Assembly: GCA_905204935.1 (NCBI GenBank)
Contig: CAJLBJ010000001.1
Location: forward strand, 62,001 to 126,000
Origin: an uncultured Lactobacillus sp.
GTDB taxonomy: Bacteria > Bacillota > Bacilli > Lactobacillales > Lactobacillaceae
Length of the DNA stretch: 64,000 bases
Direction: 5' to 3'
Shown: positions 44,433 to 54,613 of the stretch, in pieces
Position numbering within the stretch: the stretch's first letter is position 1
Layout of the letters: each line of letters starts with the position of its first letter
Translations under genes and position numbers: made by a program
Notes under the pieces: model-generated
Seen by the model: only the letters and a program-made list of their open reading frames with translations
Database searches by the model: none
Told to the model about the DNA's origin: nothing

Positions 44433-45725
44433 CTAAATATCCGTTTGTTGTTTGAGATAATCATTCAAAGCCTGCCCCTGCAAGTCTTGCCATTTCTTTG
44501 AATAAAATTTATCGTTAATTTGATATGTTGGCTGCTTTTGTTTATTCATCAAAAATGGTGCCACATATTGATCCATCTTCAACCAACCGCGCCAGCCTAA
44601 ATGAATAGTATCTTGCATAAAATATTTTTCAGCACCGTCTTTAGATAAGTCAGCAATATTATGAAAACCTTGACTTTCTAACTGATAACGAATCTTTTCG
44701 TTAAATTGCGTTAACATTTTTAAAGATAAGCCTGTAAAATTACTCCATTGGCGGTTAACCGGTGGAATTACGAATAAAACATCCGTATGATTTTTTGCAA
44801 ATTGATTCAAAACTAATTGAAAATCTGCAAATTCTGGTGAAGCAACATAATTTTTACTTGCTTGTTCACCTGCTAATTTTCGGTACGTTTTTTTCAAACG
44901 CTTATTCCAAAAATTATTGCTAATTTCAAATTGATTATTATCCGTCTTTTTTTGTCCAATTTGATAGGCTAATTGATCTAGATCTGCAAAATCATAATTG
45001 TCGGGTAATGCTTTAGCTACACGTTTGATACGTTGCCGACGATCATTTAACTTTAAAGTTGAAAATAATTGATCTTCATGCATAAGTTGATTGCGGCGTA
45101 ATTTCAAGTAAACTAATTGCATCTCAGACAAATTTTGACCATCTGCTTTCTTTTGAATACAATTCTCAATCATCTTATCTGAATGTGCAGATGGCATTTG
45201 TAATAAGCGTTTGGCTGCATAGCGTTGCATTTCTGTATTTTTATCTTGATTATCCAATAACCAAGTTACGGCTTGTAAATTAGAATAGTATAATGCAAAA
45301 GCTCCTGGCGCTATTCCTTGTTTAACAAACCATTGTGGCGAAATTACAAAAACAGCCTTCTTATCTTTTAATTGAGCATTAATTTCTTGCATACCAAAGA
45401 ACTGAGATAACGATTGCGCTCCCATTGCTCCTAACAGAAACGGACGATATGGACGCTTATATTTTTGTGCCAGTACAAAAGGATGAAAAGCATCCATTCT
45501 TGAAAACTCCGATGATCCAAAAAAAGGAACATAATTTTTCTCAAGTGCTGTTTGTTTAACGATTGTTCCTTTAAAAATATTAGCCGACTGCGATAACGCC
45601 GCCCTTTTTAGCGTTACATTATCTATTTTTTTAGAACTAAGTGGTGCAACTAAAAAGACACCTAATAAGAATGCCGCTAAAAAGACCGGTCCAAAAATTT
45701 TGAACAGCTCTTTTCTTAACTTCAT
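44433..45725 (-). CDS. dltD: D-alanyl-lipoteichoic acid biosynthesis protein DltD
   Basis: A 430-residue membrane-anchored SGNH-type esterase that moves D-alanine onto teichoic acids outside the cell. One membrane segment lies near residues 10-30. The catalytic serine is in FFGSSEFSRMD, and the Asp/His pair is in QDTIHLGWRGW near the end. It lies 2 bases after dltC and closes the operon. Length is normal. Confidence 0.96.
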   Translation of the reverse strand: MKLRKELFKIFGPVFLAAFLLGVFLVAPLSSKKIDNVTLKRAALSQSANIFKGTIVKQTALEKNYVPFFGSSEFSRMDAFHPFVLAQKYKRPYRPFLLGAMGAQSLSQFFGMQEINAQLKDKKAVFVISPQWFVKQGIAPGAFALYYSNLQAVTWLLDNQDKNTEMQRYAAKRLLQMPSAHSDKMIENCIQKKADGQNLSEMQLVYLKLRRNQLMHEDQLFSTLKLNDRRQRIKRVAKALPDNYDFADLDQLAYQIGQKKTDNNQFEISNNFWNKRLKKTYRKLAGEQASKNYVASPEFADFQLVLNQFAKNHTDVLFVIPPVNRQWSNFTGLSLKMLTQFNEKIRYQLESQGFHNIADLSKDGAEKYFMQDTIHLGWRGWLKMDQYVAPFLMNKQKQPTYQINDKFYSKKWQDLQGQALNDYLKQQTDI

Positions 45726-45727
45726 AG

Positions 45728-45952
45728 TTACATACTTTCAACTTTCGCAATAATTTTATTTGGTGTATCCCATTCTGTTCTTTCAAATTCAGAAACTGGA
45801 ACTTCAATACCACATTGCATTTGTAATTCAAGTAATAACTGTACTGTCCCCATCGAATCTAACAAACCACTTTCAAACAAGTTATAATCCATATCTGTTG
45901 TAAAATCTTGTCCTGTCAAACCTTCTAAAATTTCTAAAACTTTTTCTTTCAT
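45728..45952 (-). CDS. dltC: D-alanine carrier protein DltC
   Basis: A 74-residue carrier protein that holds D-alanine on a phosphopantetheine arm. The attachment serine is Ser33 in [13 protein letters not shown]. It is a few residues shorter than B. subtilis DltC but all helices are present. It lies between dltB and dltD with short gaps. Confidence 0.96.
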   Translation of the reverse strand: MKEKVLEILEGLTGQDFTTDMDYNLFESGLLDSMGTVQLLLELQMQCGIEVPVSEFERTEWDTPNKIIAKVESM

Positions 45953-45971
45953 AATTTACTCCCTATCCTTT

Positions 45972-47168
45972 CTAATTTCTAAAAAATAATGTATCTAAAA
46001 ATCCGGAAAAAATCAAAAAACTAAAGCAAACAACATTAAATGTGATAACAATCCCTAACAAATGTGTTGCTTTATTACTTGGTAGCTTAGCTTGATGCTT
46101 CTTTTTAAAGCGTAACCATGCATCACAGATGATAATTGCACAAGCATGAAACAAACCATAAACAATATAATACCAAGTCACACCATGCCAAAATCCCATT
46201 AGTAAAAATAAAACTAAATAACCGAGATTGGCGATTGTTACCTTATTAGTCAACAGTTTATTTTTCATGATAAAAAAGACAAACCGCATATAAACATAGT
46301 CTCTAAACCAAAACGACAAGGTCATATGCCATCTATTCCAAAATTCTTTGATATTCGGTGCACTAAATGGTTTATTAAAGTTAATTGGTGTTTTTACACC
46401 CAACAAATAACTAATAGCGACTGCAAACAAACTATAGCCTGCAAAATCAAAGAATAAGTCCATGGAATACACATACATATATGCTACTAATGCCCATGAA
46501 ATTCCACCATCAAACAAAGCAACATGACCAACTTTAGGCAACAACACACTTCCAAAGAAATACGCCAAAACAAATTTATATAAAAAGCCTAAAAAGATAT
46601 AAAAAACACCTTTACCCAACAATTGAATATATTCTTCTTTACTTGGGGCTTTATTATAATCTTGTAAAAAACGTCGATAGCGATCGATTGGTCCTGATGA
46701 AATAGTCGGGAAGAATAACAAGAAGTGCAAAACTTCTTTAAAATCAAGCTCTTTGATTAAACCATCCCGCATTTCCATAACCATTCCAACAACTTTAAAT
46801 GTTAAATAACTAATTCCCAAAAAGCCAATTAAAGAATTATGCCCGCTTAAAGCCGGTGTTAACTTAACAATAACCAACGGTAAAATTGCTAAGATAACCG
46901 CTAAAACAAAGACACTACCACTGTTTTTTTGTCGCCTGTGATACAAGTATGCATATAAAATACACAACTCAAAAACAATGTATCCTATTAAGGCTAATCC
47001 TTCTTGCCACTTAGGACCTCCAAAGGTTAGCAATAAGAATAGAAATGAAATGACTGTTTCATAAACTCTAAATCTTTTACCATTTAAAAGACCGACCATA
47101 ATAGGCAAAAGACCCAAACCTAGTAATAAAAAATACGTTGGATTTTGATATGGTTGTAGGTTTAACAT
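45972..47168 (-). CDS. dltB: D-alanyl transfer protein DltB (MBOAT)
   Basis: A 398-residue membrane-bound O-acyltransferase that passes D-alanine from DltC across the membrane. About ten hydrophobic segments are visible. The catalytic histidine lies in MGFWHGVTWYYI, and NIKEFWNRWHMTLSFWFRDY is the conserved MBOAT stretch. It overlaps dltA by 7 bases. Confidence 0.96.
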   Translation of the reverse strand: MLNLQPYQNPTYFLLLGLGLLPIMVGLLNGKRFRVYETVISFLFLLLTFGGPKWQEGLALIGYIVFELCILYAYLYHRRQKNSGSVFVLAVILAILPLVIVKLTPALSGHNSLIGFLGISYLTFKVVGMVMEMRDGLIKELDFKEVLHFLLFFPTISSGPIDRYRRFLQDYNKAPSKEEYIQLLGKGVFYIFLGFLYKFVLAYFFGSVLLPKVGHVALFDGGISWALVAYMYVYSMDLFFDFAGYSLFAVAISYLLGVKTPINFNKPFSAPNIKEFWNRWHMTLSFWFRDYVYMRFVFFIMKNKLLTNKVTIANLGYLVLFLLMGFWHGVTWYYIVYGLFHACAIIICDAWLRFKKKHQAKLPSNKATHLLGIVITFNVVCFSFLIFSGFLDTLFFRN

Positions 47169-48685
47169 GATCCATTAACCTCGGCCATTAATTTCTTACG
47201 GTCGATCTTACCATTTTGTGTCAAAGGCAAACTGTCAACATAAATGAAACGTTGTGGCATCATATAAGCCATCATTGTTTGATTTAATTCATCTTTAATT
47301 TCTTTGGTTAATTGGTTAACGTCTTTATTTTGAGTTTCTTTAACAACGACATAAGCCAACAACTGGCTAACTTTATGGTCTTTATCATATTTAGGAATCG
47401 CAATCGCTTGATTAATTACGCTAACTGCTGCCAAATGATGGTCAACATCTTCTAATTCAATGCGATAACCATGGAGTTTAATTTGAAAATCTAAACGTCC
47501 CTTATACAATAACTGACCGTTTTCATCATATTGACCTAAATCACCTGTTTTGTAGGCCCATTGACCAGCAATTTGTTTAAATGAAGCAGCTGTTTTTTCT
47601 GGATTATTCAAATAACCTGCTGAAACGCTCGGACCAATAATCGTAATTTCTCCAGCTTGGTTTAAGCCAACCTCTTGTTCATTTTCATCTAATAAAATGA
47701 CGCGTGTATCTTCTTTAGCCTTTCCAATCGGTAAGCGCGTATAACTTTGCATAATCTGTTCATCCAACCTAACTACAGTTACCGCTACAGTGGCTTCAGT
47801 TGGCCCATAAGTATTATAAATCTGCGCTTGCGGGAATCTTTGCTTTAATTTATCAGCTGTTGCATGCGTCAATTCTTCACCACAAAATAGCAAATATGTC
47901 AAATCAGGTAAATTTTGTGCATTAAAGTTTGGATCTAACATACAAAGCTCGACAAAAGAAGGAGTTGACACCCATTCTTTAATTTTTAACGTCGGTAATT
48001 TAGCAAATAACTGTTTAAAATCCATACTAATTTCTTTAGGCATCGCAACTAATTTGCCTCCTAACAATAGGGTCGGATACAAATTCATTACAGACAAATC
48101 AAAAGAATACGGTGGCTGCGCTAAACAAGTCACACCTGTTGGTAAAGCAAAATCTTGCAACATCCAGTTACAAAAGCTTACCAAATTATCATGACTAATA
48201 CGAACACCCTTAGGAACACCTGTTGTTCCCGAAGTGAAAATAATATAAAAATCTTCTTCTTGTTTAACACTCAACGTTGTTTCATATTGACAATCATTTG
48301 AAGTCATCAATGAAGTTAGCTCTTCATTGGTAATAATCAAGCTATCTAATGTTAAATCAAGTTCACTTATCGTAATACATGCTGCTGGTTTAGCAATTTC
48401 AACAATTAACTGTACGCGCTCTTTTGGAGAACTATCATCAATTGGAATATAAGCATGCCCAGCCTTAACACATCCTAAAAAAGCAACCAACATCTCAAAA
48501 CTTTGACCACCAAAAACAACAATCGGTGCTTTAGCTGCTAAATTCATATTTTGTAAGTATTTAGCCAAGGCATCCGAATATGTCTTAAGTTGACCATAAG
48601 TATAAGTCTGGCCTAAATAATCATAAGCTTGTCGGTTAGGCTCTTTTAGCCCCCATTCGTCTATTCGGGATACAATACTTTTCAT
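47162..48685 (-). CDS. dltA: D-alanine--poly(phosphoribitol) ligase DltA
   Basis: A 507-residue adenylation enzyme that activates D-alanine and loads it on DltC. The core motifs are IIFTSGTTGVPKGV (A3), NTYGPTEATVAVT (A5), KTGDLGQYDENG (A7) and QIKLHGYRIELEDV (A8); the catalytic lysine lies in TQNGKIDRKKL. I start at the ATG at 48685 behind TAGGAGG; the TTG one codon earlier is less well placed. It follows dltX by 17 bases. Confidence 0.96.
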   Translation of the reverse strand: MKSIVSRIDEWGLKEPNRQAYDYLGQTYTYGQLKTYSDALAKYLQNMNLAAKAPIVVFGGQSFEMLVAFLGCVKAGHAYIPIDDSSPKERVQLIVEIAKPAACITISELDLTLDSLIITNEELTSLMTSNDCQYETTLSVKQEEDFYIIFTSGTTGVPKGVRISHDNLVSFCNWMLQDFALPTGVTCLAQPPYSFDLSVMNLYPTLLLGGKLVAMPKEISMDFKQLFAKLPTLKIKEWVSTPSFVELCMLDPNFNAQNLPDLTYLLFCGEELTHATADKLKQRFPQAQIYNTYGPTEATVAVTVVRLDEQIMQSYTRLPIGKAKEDTRVILLDENEQEVGLNQAGEITIIGPSVSAGYLNNPEKTAASFKQIAGQWAYKTGDLGQYDENGQLLYKGRLDFQIKLHGYRIELEDVDHHLAAVSVINQAIAIPKYDKDHKVSQLLAYVVVKETQNKDVNQLTKEIKDELNQTMMAYMMPQRFIYVDSLPLTQNGKIDRKKLMAEVNGSC

Positions 48686-48702
48686 CAAATACTTCCTCCT
48701 AC

Positions 48703-48852
48703 CTAAAACTCGTTATAGATGAAATGCGGTTGATCGACTCCACTATAACTATATAAATAAACAAGTAAAAACATAATTATGAAGTAAAAAACAGTTTTAG
48801 CTAAAAATTTAAAAACTTCATTTTGCCAGACTTTACGCAGTTTTTCTAGCAT
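48703..48852 (-). CDS. dltX: Teichoic acid D-Ala incorporation-associated protein DltX
   Basis: A 49-residue single-pass membrane peptide, read directly from the minus strand. It starts MLEKLRKVWQNEVFKFL, has one membrane segment (about 17-36), and ends with the conserved FIYNEF motif. DltX binds DltB and DltD and is needed for D-alanylation in several Firmicutes. An AAAGGGGG ribosome site precedes the ATG. It is the first gene of the operon and is often missed in annotation because of its size. Confidence 0.93.
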   Translation of the reverse strand: MLEKLRKVWQNEVFKFLAKTVFYFIIMFLLVYLYSYSGVDQPHFIYNEF

Positions 48853-48903
48853 ATTTTAGCCCCCTTTGAACCCATTTTTCATCACCAAATAACATGCCTA
48901 CAT

Positions 48904-48933
48904 ATTATGTCCATTAGTTTAAAACTATTACAA
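48904..48933 (-). promoter_or_regulatory. Candidate dlt operon promoter
   Basis: Minus-strand TTGTAA (48928-48933) and CATAAT (48904-48909) are 18 bases apart, about 50 bases before the dltX ATG. The match is moderate. Confidence 0.45.
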
Positions 48934-48943
48934 ATAAATTACA
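48927..48943 (-). promoter_or_regulatory. WalR (VicR/YycF)-type direct repeat upstream of dltX
   Basis: The minus strand reads TGTAATTTATTTGTAAT, two TGTAAT hexamers separated by five bases. This is an exact match to the WalR consensus TGTWAH-N5-TGTWAH. It overlaps the candidate -35 hexamer of the dlt promoter. Confidence 0.55.
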
Positions 48944-49131
48944 AGTAATTACCCTCTAAATTTTTTTAAAAATTTTCTTATATTTATTGAAAGTTTTATA
49001 AATTTTGACTTTACTTCATTACATATTGTTATAACTATCAAAACTTATTGTGGTTTTTTGTCAAATATTTAAACTTTATTTTTTGACATCAAAAGCCATT
49101 AAGATATTGCATTTGCTTAATCAAAATTAAA

Positions 49132-49168
49132 AAGGATTGACCCTTGTACAATCCAGAAATCAATCCTT
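49132..49168 (-). terminator. Terminator after apt
   Basis: AAGGATTGA and TCAATCCTT form a perfect 9-bp stem with a 19-base loop, followed on the minus strand by TTTTTAATTTTG. Confidence 0.75.
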
Positions 49169-49212
49169 ATCAACTAGTAAAATAATCAGTTTATTTCACG
49201 ATATGCTTTTTA

Positions 49213-49731
49213 TTAATACTTCATTAAACTCAAAACATCATAGTTTTCAAGTTTAGCACGACCATTAAGATCTGTTAATTCAATAATAAAGGCACAACCA
49301 ACAACGATACCACCCAATTGCTCAACTAAATCGATCGTTGCTCCAATCGTGCCACCCGTTGCCAATAAATCATCAGTAATCAAGACTTTTTGTCCTGGTT
49401 TAACCGCATCTTTGTGCATACATAAAGCAGATGTACCATATTCTAATTCATATTCCGCACGCACAACATCACGTGGTAATTTACCTTCTTTTCGTGCAGG
49501 TGCAAAACCGACACCTAGTTCATAAGCAACCGGACAGCCCACAATAAATCCACGTGCTTCTGGTCCGACAATCATTTCAACACCTTTATCTTTAGCAAAT
49601 TGGACAATGCGATCAGTCGTTTGGCGATAAGCTTCGCCATCAGCCATTAAAGGTGAAATATCACGAAAAATAATTCCTTTTTCAGGATAGTCTGGAATAC
49701 TTGCAACATAATTGTTTAAATCTACTGCCAT
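49213..49731 (-). CDS. apt: Adenine phosphoribosyltransferase
   Basis: A 172-residue purine salvage enzyme that makes AMP from adenine and PRPP. The start [38 protein letters not shown] and the PRPP loop [13 protein letters not shown] are typical. I start at the ATG at 49731 behind AAAGGAGA; a longer frame upstream overlaps recJ and lacks homology. It follows recJ by 16 bases, a frequent pairing in Firmicutes. Confidence 0.96.
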   Translation of the reverse strand: MAVDLNNYVASIPDYPEKGIIFRDISPLMADGEAYRQTTDRIVQFAKDKGVEMIVGPEARGFIVGCPVAYELGVGFAPARKEGKLPRDVVRAEYELEYGTSALCMHKDAVKPGQKVLITDDLLATGGTIGATIDLVEQLGGIVVGCAFIIELTDLNGRAKLENYDVLSLMKY

Positions 49732-49747
49732 AAATAATTCTCCTTTG

Positions 49748-52057
49748 TCATCTGCATTGTTGTCTAATCCATCTTTCAAGCTCATTGAAATCTGTACCTA
49801 ACAAAAACTGTTGGTTTTTGCGTTCATACAGATACTTTTGATATGCAACAGTTTTTTCCAAAGGATAAAACTGTGGATTTGCAACAACGTGTATCGTCTC
49901 TGTTTTTATTTTAACAAAATTTGCTTCACTAAACACCTGTAACATAAAAATAAGTGTCGCTTTTTTACATTTTAGCTGGTTTGCCACACTTGCTAAATCA
50001 CTCTTCAAGATTTGTTGTTTTTGCTTTAAATAACGATATAATGCTGAAAAATCCGCTCTATTAGGAACTTCTTGCCGCCAAATTTCTTTTGCAGTAAAAA
50101 AGATCGTTCGTAAATTTGTAAATTGGCTATGTGCCAAGACTTGTTGCAAACTATCAATATCTGGTGGAAAATCTACTAAAACCAAATTTTGCGTATTAAT
50201 TTCATTTGTTTGTGATAACAAACAAGCTTGACTGTGCTGTTTGATATATGGTTTTAGTTGTTTTAAATATTTAGCATTAAAAAAGCCATAAGTTGCTGGT
50301 TGTTCAAACAAACTCGTAGTCAAAAGCTGATTTCTTTGATCTTTAATAGTAATTGAAAAATCTGTAGTTGCTATGTCTTCAATCATAATTTGAACACTTG
50401 CCTTATTTTGCCAAACGTTTTTATCTAGCGCTCCAACTAATTGAATAGCACTTGTTTCAGATGTCAATTGTTCCATGATTTCTTGTGCTACGCCAAATTT
50501 TAAAGCAGGGACTTGGACATTTTTATCTGCTAATGTCAAACGCAAATGATTTTTCTTTTCACCTAAAAAATTAATTGCTTTAACTTGATATCCAACAAAA
50601 CCAAAAATCGGTTTAGGATTTGCCTGCCCAAAAGGCGCTAACAAGGCCAATTCATCAATTAAGGCTAAATTTAATTGTTCTAGCCGTAATTTCCCTGCTA
50701 AATGTAAGGTCTCTTTAGGCGCATTTGATAGATCTTGTTTTATAGCTTCTTGATCTAAAATCATTTGTAATTCGGCAAGTTTATCTGTTTTGATACTCAA
50801 ACCACAAGCTAAATTATGCCCACCAAAACTTTCTAATAAGTCTAAATGATTATTTAGTGCACTAAACATATCAAAAGCTTCTAACGAACGCCCTGAACCT
50901 TTGGCAATGCCCTTTTCTCCTATATTAAACACTAAGGTTGGTTTACCGGTTTGTTCTTTAATTTTGCCAGCAATGATTCCTAAAATTCCTTCATGCCATT
51001 CTTCATGTGCTAAAACATTCACCAAATGCGACTGATTTTGTGCACAAAGTTGTGCGCTAGCTTGTAGCATCGCTTGGTTAGTCAATTCTTGTCGTTTATT
51101 GTTTAATTCATTCGTCTTTTTAGCCAAATCTTTAGCTACATTTTCATCAAATGTTGTTAATAATTCAACGCCTACACTTGCATCATCTAAGCGTCCCAGC
51201 GAATTTAACCGCGGGCCTAAATAAAAGCCTACCGTATCTGAGGTGAAATTTTTAAGATCAATCTTAGCTATATTATACAATTCTTGTAAGCCTACACGAT
51301 TAGTATTTACAAGCATCTCTAAACCATATTTGACAAGTATCCTATTTTCATCAACCAAAGGCATAATATCTGCAATTGTTCCTAGTGCTACAAGATCTAA
51401 CATTTCAACTGGAATTTCTTCTAATAAGGCGCTTGCCAATTTTAAGGCTACACCAACACCTGCTAGTTTCTTAAACGGATAATTTCCCATAGGATGATTG
51501 GGATGAATGATTGCATAAGCTATTGGTAGTTTACTTGGTATTTCATGATGATCGGTAACAATGACATCTATGCCTTGCTTAGCCGCATATTCTAAAGCTT
51601 CTCCTCCAGCAATCCCATTATCAACCGTAATGATTAAATCTGTTTGTTGCGCAATTAAATCTTGATAGACGCGCAAATTAGGCCCATATCCATCTAAGAA
51701 ACGATTAGGAACATAAAAATCAACTTCAGCACCTAGTTGCAACAAAGTTTCATACATAAGTGCAGTACTTGTGATTCCATCGACATCGTAGTCTCCATAA
51801 ACAACAATTTTTTGTCCTTCACCAATTGCAGTATATATACGTTGGACGGCTTTTTGCATATCGTATAGACTATATGGATCATATAGATCTTCTAATGTTG
51901 CTTGCAAAAACTGCGTAATTTTTGCTTGGTCATTATATCCTCTTTGCATCAAGATTCGTGTTAATAAAATAGATAAGTTAGTTTGTTTAGCAAGTTGTTT
52001 AACTTTTTGTTCATCTAACTTTATCTCATCACACCAATCTTTTTTAGCTATAATCAC
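49748..52057 (-). CDS. recJ: Single-stranded-DNA-specific exonuclease RecJ
   Basis: A 769-residue 5'-3' exonuclease of the DHH family. The N-terminal phosphoesterase core has [25 protein letters not shown] and VTDHHEIPS. The DHHA1 domain includes [15 protein letters not shown]. The C-terminal OB-like and extra domain (about 560-769) is the long form of Firmicutes. It lies between the LapA-like gene and apt. Confidence 0.96.
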   Translation of the reverse strand: MIIAKKDWCDEIKLDEQKVKQLAKQTNLSILLTRILMQRGYNDQAKITQFLQATLEDLYDPYSLYDMQKAVQRIYTAIGEGQKIVVYGDYDVDGITSTALMYETLLQLGAEVDFYVPNRFLDGYGPNLRVYQDLIAQQTDLIITVDNGIAGGEALEYAAKQGIDVIVTDHHEIPSKLPIAYAIIHPNHPMGNYPFKKLAGVGVALKLASALLEEIPVEMLDLVALGTIADIMPLVDENRILVKYGLEMLVNTNRVGLQELYNIAKIDLKNFTSDTVGFYLGPRLNSLGRLDDASVGVELLTTFDENVAKDLAKKTNELNNKRQELTNQAMLQASAQLCAQNQSHLVNVLAHEEWHEGILGIIAGKIKEQTGKPTLVFNIGEKGIAKGSGRSLEAFDMFSALNNHLDLLESFGGHNLACGLSIKTDKLAELQMILDQEAIKQDLSNAPKETLHLAGKLRLEQLNLALIDELALLAPFGQANPKPIFGFVGYQVKAINFLGEKKNHLRLTLADKNVQVPALKFGVAQEIMEQLTSETSAIQLVGALDKNVWQNKASVQIMIEDIATTDFSITIKDQRNQLLTTSLFEQPATYGFFNAKYLKQLKPYIKQHSQACLLSQTNEINTQNLVLVDFPPDIDSLQQVLAHSQFTNLRTIFFTAKEIWRQEVPNRADFSALYRYLKQKQQILKSDLASVANQLKCKKATLIFMLQVFSEANFVKIKTETIHVVANPQFYPLEKTVAYQKYLYERKNQQFLLGTDFNELERWIRQQCR

Positions 52058-52069
52058 TTATTTCACCTC

Positions 52070-52375
52070 TTATTTTTTAGCAACTATTTTAGACTCATCT
52101 TTTGTACTACGACGCATTGTTTGATTTGCCTTAAGTCGTTCTGACAGTTGTTTATTTTCAGCTTTCAAGTGATAAATAACTGTCCACGAACTAAATAATG
52201 CAATCAAAGCTCCTAAAAAAACAGAGCCAACCAAAACCACTACTAACGGTAAGGTAATATTTCCCAAACCAAAACTAATAGTAACTGGTTGAACATTGAG
52301 CCAAGAAAAAATTACTACGATTAATACCAATAAAATAGCGATTAACGTTCTCCATTGTTTTTTCATCTGATTCAT
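52070..52375 (-). CDS. LapA family membrane protein (DUF1049)
   Basis: A 101-residue protein with two membrane segments (about 8-27 and 38-62) separated by a short loop with VQPVTISFGLGNITLPL, followed by a charged helix with HLKAENKQLSERLKANQ. This is the lipopolysaccharide-assembly LapA/DUF1049 pattern, which in Gram-positives has no known substrate. It lies between the SDR gene and recJ with gaps of 2 and 12 bases. Confidence 0.88.
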   Translation of the reverse strand: MNQMKKQWRTLIAILLVLIVVIFSWLNVQPVTISFGLGNITLPLVVVLVGSVFLGALIALFSSWTVIYHLKAENKQLSERLKANQTMRRSTKDESKIVAKK

Positions 52376-52377
52376 CC

Positions 52378-53187
52378 TTATTTTTTATTGAAAACCTGTC
52401 CTGCAAAATAATCACCCAACCGTGGACATGCTTCATATAGATGATGTGCTACTTCTAAAATCCCCGGTATATTCAATTCACGTTTGTTAGTGCCAATTGC
52501 ACTAACAATTCTTGTCGCAACGATTTCTGGATTCAATACAAAATCGCCAACTTTTTCCAAATATTTTCCACTCTTATCTGCAAAGTCAAAGAAATCAGTA
52601 CGAATTGGTCCTGGATTAACTGTTAACACATGAATTCCTAATGGCTTAACTTCTAAACGTAACGCGTTAGAATAACTGATGACTGCTGCTTTAGTCGCTG
52701 CATATATTGCTGCTTTAGGTGTCGCAATTTTACCAGCACTTGAAGCAATATTAACGACCAATCCTCGTTTTCTTTGTGCCATTTTTAAAGCAGCATATTT
52801 AGTCATATACATTAAGCCTAAAACATTAACCTTAAACATTTCTTCAGCAACATCCATTTCAAACTCTAAAACATTTTCCATCAAACCAAAACCAGCATTA
52901 TTTATCACAACATCGATTGGTCCAACATTTTCTTCAACATCATTAACAAGTTTTTCTATTTGATTTGGTTGTTTTAAATCTAATTGATAGGCAAATGCTT
53001 GGCGTCCAGATAAATGCCGACAAGTCGCAGCTACATCTTGTAGTTTATTTAATCTGCGTGCACACACAACAACAATTGCACCTTTTTTGGCAACTGCATA
53101 TGCTACTTGTTCACCTAATCCTGAAGACGCACCAGTAATCAATACAACTCTATTACATAAATTTTTTAAAATTTTATAACTTTGCAT
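52378..53187 (-). CDS. SDR family NAD(P)-dependent oxidoreductase
   Basis: A 269-residue short-chain dehydrogenase of the classical DltE/YqjQ-like type. It has the cofactor motif TGASSGLGEQVAYA, NNAGFG, the catalytic Ser in NIASSAGKIA and YAATK with the active Tyr and Lys. The conserved PGPIRTDF follows. The substrate is unknown. It lies between rnz and the LapA-like gene, an order that recurs in lactic acid bacteria. Confidence 0.93.
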   Translation of the reverse strand: MQSYKILKNLCNRVVLITGASSGLGEQVAYAVAKKGAIVVVCARRLNKLQDVAATCRHLSGRQAFAYQLDLKQPNQIEKLVNDVEENVGPIDVVINNAGFGLMENVLEFEMDVAEEMFKVNVLGLMYMTKYAALKMAQRKRGLVVNIASSAGKIATPKAAIYAATKAAVISYSNALRLEVKPLGIHVLTVNPGPIRTDFFDFADKSGKYLEKVGDFVLNPEIVATRIVSAIGTNKRELNIPGILEVAHHLYEACPRLGDYFAGQVFNKK

Positions 53188-53209
53188 TTATTTTCCTCCT
53201 ATGGCTTCA

Positions 53210-54151
53210 TTATTTAGGAAAAGGAACTTTAATAATATCAAAATCCTTAACAACTTTTGTGTTATTAAAGATTTGTTGGGCATCATTTTGCAATTCTAAA
53301 ACAGCCGCACCAAGATAACGTGCTGAAATATGCGTTAACAACAACTGCTTGACTTGTGCTTCCTTAGCAACGGATGCTGCTTGTTGACAAGTCGCATGAT
53401 AATAGTTTTTAGCAATTTTTGCTTCACCTTTGCCAAAAGTACTTTCGTGCACTAAAACATCAGCATTTTTTGCAAGTTGTGCTACAGAAGAAACTTGTCT
53501 AGTATCACCTAAAATTGTAATAGTTCGACCCTTTTTAGTTTGTCCTAGATAATTCTTACCATCTAAAACTCTACCATCTTCTAAAGTCACCGTTTCACCG
53601 GCTTTTAATCGTCCATAAATTGGACCTGGTGCAACATTTTCTTCTTTTAACTTATCAATCAACAATTCTCCTGGATAATCTTTTTCTTCAATACGGTATC
53701 CAAAACAACTGATACGATGATCTAAACTCATGCATGTTACTTTAAAACGGAATTCGTCAAATAAAGTTCCAGCAAAATTTGGTGTTAATTCAACATATTC
53801 AATCGGATATGTTAATTTTGTTTGTGAAAATTTTAAACTCGTTTCTAGATATTGCTTTATGCCTTTAGGTCCATAAATCTTTAAGACATCTGCTTTTTGT
53901 GCGCCTTGAAATGAGCGACTGCTTAGAAAACCAGGCAAACCAAAAATATGATCTCCATGAAGATGTGTAATAAAGATTCGATCAACTTTGCGTGGGCGAA
54001 TCGTCGTGTGCAAAATTTGATGCTGGGTACCTTCACCACAATCAAATAACCAGATTTCATTAATTTCATCTAATAATTTTAACGCCAAAGATGTAACATT
54101 ACGAAACTTGGCGGGTGAACCTGCACCGGTTCCTAAAAATTCTAACTCCAT
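53210..54151 (-). CDS. rnz: Ribonuclease Z
   Basis: A 313-residue metallo-beta-lactamase nuclease that trims the 3' ends of tRNA precursors. The metal motif is [17 protein letters not shown]; the start [31 protein letters not shown] and LTHISARY are also typical. It is the first gene of the rnz-SDR-LapA-recJ-apt unit and has an extended -10 promoter upstream. Confidence 0.97.
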   Translation of the reverse strand: MELEFLGTGAGSPAKFRNVTSLALKLLDEINEIWLFDCGEGTQHQILHTTIRPRKVDRIFITHLHGDHIFGLPGFLSSRSFQGAQKADVLKIYGPKGIKQYLETSLKFSQTKLTYPIEYVELTPNFAGTLFDEFRFKVTCMSLDHRISCFGYRIEEKDYPGELLIDKLKEENVAPGPIYGRLKAGETVTLEDGRVLDGKNYLGQTKKGRTITILGDTRQVSSVAQLAKNADVLVHESTFGKGEAKIAKNYYHATCQQAASVAKEAQVKQLLLTHISARYLGAAVLELQNDAQQIFNNTKVVKDFDIIKVPFPK

Positions 54152-54213
54152 AAAAACGTTCCTATTCTATCCAAACTTCTAACCTTTAATTATTAAAAGG
54201 TACACTATGCATT

Positions 54214-54222
54214 ATTATAGCA
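54214..54222 (-). promoter_or_regulatory. Extended -10 promoter of rnz
   Basis: The minus strand reads TGCTATAAT, a perfect extended -10, about 60 bases before the rnz ATG. Its -35 region would overlap the divergent promoter of the next gene. Confidence 0.55.
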
Positions 54223-54227
54223 TGGAT

Positions 54228-54256
54228 TTGCATCAAACCAAAGAATCGTCTATACT
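54228..54256 (+). promoter_or_regulatory. Promoter of the 95-residue protein gene
   Basis: TTGCAT (54228-54233) and TATACT (54251-54256) are separated by exactly 17 bases. It is about 28 bases before the ATG. Confidence 0.7.
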
Positions 54257-54284
54257 CAAAGAAAAAAATACGGAGGTCTTAACC

Positions 54285-54572
54285 ATGAAAGTTGCCGATT
54301 TTCTTGCAAGCTGTCAAGGTATTAACGGACAGTTAGCTGTCTACTTTGAAGTAGCAAAAATACCTTTAAGCATAACTAAACTTACTTATGTAGCTAACAC
54401 TAACATCCTTTATCTTCAAACATCTGCCCAACCTGCAATTAACTTACATTCATTATGCCAACAACTTGGCCACCTAACACCAGATAGCACATTGAAATTT
54501 CAAACCTCTCAACTAGAAGAATATAACATCTATGGCTTTAAAATTACCACTGAAAAACTCTTATTAGCCTAA
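54285..54572 (+). CDS. Unrecognised 95-residue protein
   Basis: I do not recognise this protein. It starts MKVADFLASCQGI at an ATG preceded by CGGAGG. It has three cysteines or fewer per half, no signal peptide and no membrane segment. The pattern of alternating short hydrophobic stretches (LAVYFEV, NILYLQT, TLKFQTS, IYGFKIT) suggests a small mixed alpha/beta fold. It has its own good promoter and lies alone on the plus strand, divergent from rnz. The ribosome site, promoter and clean reading frame make it a real gene. Confidence 0.75.
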   Translation: MKVADFLASCQGINGQLAVYFEVAKIPLSITKLTYVANTNILYLQTSAQPAINLHSLCQQLGHLTPDSTLKFQTSQLEEYNIYGFKITTEKLLLA

Positions 54573-54613
54573 AAATTGCTCTATAATTTATAGCCAGAAA
54601 ACTTACATTTTAT

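Larger units (their letters stand above)
48853..49212. other. dlt promoter region between apt and dltX
   Basis: This 360-base, very AT-rich region holds the apt terminator at its right end and, on the minus strand, the dlt promoter with a WalR-type repeat. Further upstream on the minus strand is a TTGACA at about 49066-49071 without a good -10. From 48944 to 49131 I see no gene, only A/T runs. Confidence 0.6.

Noticed and set aside
54207-54284. N-terminal extension of the 95-residue protein
   Set aside because: The extension would start upstream of the -35/-10 elements and lacks a ribosome site; the ATG at 54285 has CGGAGG.
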